Assembly (NCBI GenBank): GCA_965153355.1
Contig: OZ231128.1
Coordinates: 4,526,001 to 4,590,000 of the forward strand
DNA: 64,000 bases
Reading direction: 5' to 3'
DNA from: Flaccisagitta enflata
Lineage: Eukaryota > Chaetognatha > Sagittoidea > Aphragmophora
Positions 61,525 through 64,000 of the stretch are shown one piece after another. Within the stretch, counting starts at the first letter, position 1; every line of letters starts with the position of its first letter. The notes under the pieces were generated by a model that was not told the origin of the DNA, did no database searches, and saw only the letters and a program-made list of their open reading frames with translations. Position numbers and translations under genes: made by a program.

Positions 61525-61640
61525 AGTTTCGACAGAGATGTTGAGGGAGAATTCACGTAGTTACGACGTCGTAACTACGTGCATTTAGAACAAACACAAG
61601 AGTTTTTTACTACCACTGTCGTAACTACGTGGTTGCCCCC
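61525..61640. repeat. Palindromic word cluster (ACGTAGTTACGAC family)
   Basis: A perfect 28-bp palindrome spans 61554-61581, centred on GTTACGACGTCGTAAC. A further copy GTCGTAACTACGTGG lies near 61618. The layout parallels 60125-60245 with a different word. Confidence 0.78.
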
Positions 61641-62163
61641 ATTCTGGGCATGGACGAGATTCCCCTCTCTACTTTTTTCTTCCAGATGGAGCAACAGTCG
61701 TGAGAACCTAGAGGCGGTGAACTTTCCAGTGGTCTGGTGGTATGTAGAATAGTCCTAGTATGTATAAAGTTGTAGTCACATAGTGAGTAGAGCCATTAAA
61801 AATTTTTATTTTTCAGTTCATCGCCTGCCTGTGGATCTTATTTTCTTGTAGCATAATCATTTCCTTTTCCCTAGCATGGAACGCAGTAAGGTGATGATGG
61901 AGGCGTTTCAGGTTCCCAAACCATTCGACGGCCCGGACAGTCGATGGTGGTGACGTGTCTCGACTCCAAAATCCATTTCTTGAGATCTCTCTTCCGCATA
62001 GGATCCACATTTTAGGAAATTTTTCAAATTTTGTGTCTTTGTAAATTTTGTTTTTTTGGGATGGGCCCGGATGCTGTCTTAGCTTGTATATATTTAGAGA
62101 ATGGTTTCCCCGACAAGAAACTAGTTACATACAAGATTTGAAATTTTTTTGGTGACAAATTTC

Positions 62164-62175
62164 AAATGGGGGGAC
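62164..62175 (+). promoter_or_regulatory. Candidate polypurine tract of the BEL/Pao element
   Basis: AAATGGGGGGAC directly precedes the 3' LTR start at 62176, the expected place for the second-strand primer. Confidence 0.65.
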
Positions 62176-62408
62176 TGTGACATTCCGCACATTCGCCGCA
62201 TGCAGAGGCGCACGTGGAATTCCGAATTTTCTGGGATCAACGCGGAGGACGGGTTCATCTCGACGCAGTGATCCAAGATGGAGCCTGTTCCGAATGTCGA
62301 GTGGAGGAAATGATGCAGGCGAGGAAGAATCTCCCTTTCAACGGAGGAAAGGGAGGCGCCTGCACGTGCAGATAAAGAGACCTTGTGCGCATTTGGCGCA
62401 AAGCATTA
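62176..62408 (+). repeat. 3' LTR
   Basis: TGTGACATTCCGCACATTCG through GGCGCAAAGCATTA, 233 bp. It matches 53143-53378 closely; sequence similarity ends exactly at GCATTA on both sides. Confidence 0.9.
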
Positions 62409-62590
62409 CACACTGGCCCAGTATCAAGGATATCTCACTCTCTCCAAACGATGAATGGCGATTTTTTTTTCAAAGATATAGTATTTTTATTTATGAATTC
62501 AAGCCTGGTTGAGCCCCGATAGACCTATCTCATCATGTTCATGTCCCAGGACCAGCTGGAGTCAAGGCTATTTTGATGTCAAAACTTGCC

Positions 62591-64000
62591 GAAATTTTTA
62601 AATCTTCATAAAATCATAATTCCTGTCCTAGTTGGAGTAAATCTTTGGGATAGGGCTCATTCGACGCGTATTTTTAAGTAGTTTTCCTGTAAAAAATTTC
62701 AGCTCAATCGGTCAAGTGGTTGCAGAGAAAATTGAATTTCTTTTAAAAAAAGACAATTTTTTTTTTATTCTTTTTTTCTGACACGGTTTATAGCAACTCC
62801 GTGTACGCACGTGTACGCAAGGTATGGCTCCCATGGCCATGATAGATCCAAAGTATGATGCATTGGGGTCCTAAAGCCGCGTGGCGAGCCGAGGCGACTC
62901 ACAACTGACCGCTCTACAACTTATTATTAACCATCAGGTAAAAAACGCTAAGAAATAGAACTAACGAAATTTTTAAATCTTCATAAAATCGTAATTCCTG
63001 TTCTGATTGAAGTAAAATTTTGGGATAGGACTCATTCGACGCGTATTTTTAAGTAGTTTCTCTGTAAAAAATCTCAGCTTAATCGGTTGATTGGTTGCAG
63101 AGAAAATATAATTTTTTTTTCAAAAAAGGCCTTAAAATCAGAATTTTTTTCTCTCATTTTTACATTTAAAACTCAATGTACACGCGTGTACGCAAGATAT
63201 GGCTCCCATGGTCAAGATAGATCCAAAGTATGATGCATTGGGGTCTAAAAGCCGCGTGGCGAGCTGAGGCAACCCCCAAATGACCGCACTACAACTCTCC
63301 ATTAACTATTAGGTCAAAATCGCTAAAAAACAGAACACACGAAATTTTTAAATCTTTATAAAATCATAATTCCTGTTTCAATTGGAGTAGAAGTTTGGGA
63401 TAGGACTCATTTGACGCATATTTTTAAGTAGTTTTTCTGTAAAATTTTTTAGCTAAATCGGTCAAGCCGTTGCCGGGAAAATTGAATTTCTTTCTCAAAA
63501 AAGGCCTTAAAATCAGAATTTTTTTTCTCATTTTTACGCTTTAAAACTCAATGTACGCGCGTGTACGCAAGATACGGCTTCCATGGTCAAGATAGATCCA
63601 AAGTATAATGCATTGGGGTCTAAAACCCGCGTGGCGAGCCGAGGCAACCCCCAAATGACCGCTCTACAACTTATTCACTATCAGGTCAAAATCGCTAAAA
63701 AACAGAACACACGAAATTTTTAAATCTTTAGAAAATCATAATTCCTGTTTTAATCAGAGTAAAACTTTGGGATAGGACTCATTTGACGCGTATTTTTAAT
63801 TTGTTTTTCTCAATTGGTCAAGCGGTTGCCGGAAAAAGTGAATTTCTTTTTCAAAAAAGGCCTTAAAATTAGAATTTCTTTTATCATTTTCACGTTTTAC
63901 AACTCAATGTACGCGCGTGTAAAAGCCACGTGGCGAGCCGAGACAACCCACAACTGACCGCTCTACAACTTATGATTGAACATCAAGTCAAAATCAATTC
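62591..64000 (+). repeat. Tandem satellite, about 375-bp unit, running off the window
   Basis: Units start with GAAATTTTTAAATCTT at 62591, 62966, 63341 and 63713, so the period is 375, 375 and 372. Each unit contains CATAATTCCTGT, GGGATAGG(G/A)CTCATT, (C/T)GACGCGTATTTTTAAGTA and, in most units, ATGCATTGGGGTC and GTGGCGAGCCGAG. The fourth unit lost the GATAGATCCAAAGTATGATG part. No coding potential. Confidence 0.93.

Noticed and set aside
61813-62010. Minus-strand frame or plus-strand membrane-like segment (FIACLWILFSCSIIISF) after TTTTTCAG
   Set aside because: Considered as an envelope-like remnant or RACGAP1 exon; too short, no family match and no matching exon phase.

Overview
This is a window of nuclear genomic DNA from an animal, probably an invertebrate. 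The evidence is spliced genes with GT-AG introns, introns of up to 18 kb, a BEL/Pao retroelement (a lineage confined to metazoans) and very dense microsatellites and short transposons. Species cannot be named from the sequence. I found no rRNA, no bacterial-type operon and no CRISPR array, and recognised no tRNA.

Layout. 1-23.2 kb is intergenic or intronic DNA without a recognisable gene, made of short dispersed elements, foldback elements and simple repeats. 23219-24118 (+) is the terminal coding exon of a plus-strand gene, with a possible PTB-like domain carrying a serine-rich insertion. 24797-52932 (-) holds eleven 3' exons of a RACGAP1/MgcRacGAP/CYK-4 homologue, read right to left; all ten exon junctions agree in reading phase and the protein runs through a C1 zinc finger and a RhoGAP domain to a stop codon. 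The two genes converge tail to tail about 0.7 kb apart. 53143-62408 is a BEL/Pao LTR retrotransposon in antisense orientation to RACGAP1, upstream of the first exon seen. 62591-64000 is a tandem satellite with a period of about 375 bp. The RACGAP1 N-terminal exons are missing from the model.

The commonest element is a family of short (about 110-400 bp) dispersed sequences, about 30 copies between 0.4 and 51.8 kb. They start TTTTTAG and end TTGTT, with a GTCC/GTCGG-rich core. Each copy carries a first segment (S1), an adjacent copy of its complement (S2) and a second complement near the 3' end (S3), followed by a small hairpin. S1, S2 and S3 change together between subfamilies. The plan (subterminal inverted repeats, tandem core, 3' hairpin, insertion in T runs) resembles Helentron-associated elements (HINE/DINE-1 type), but the three-way covariation is unusual and is the best candidate here for something undescribed.

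The BEL/Pao element keeps one frame from gag through protease to integrase remnants, interrupted only by one UGA followed by CUAG, the known leaky-stop context. Reverse transcriptase, RNase H and most of integrase are missing, yet the frame stays open, so it looks like a non-autonomous derivative.
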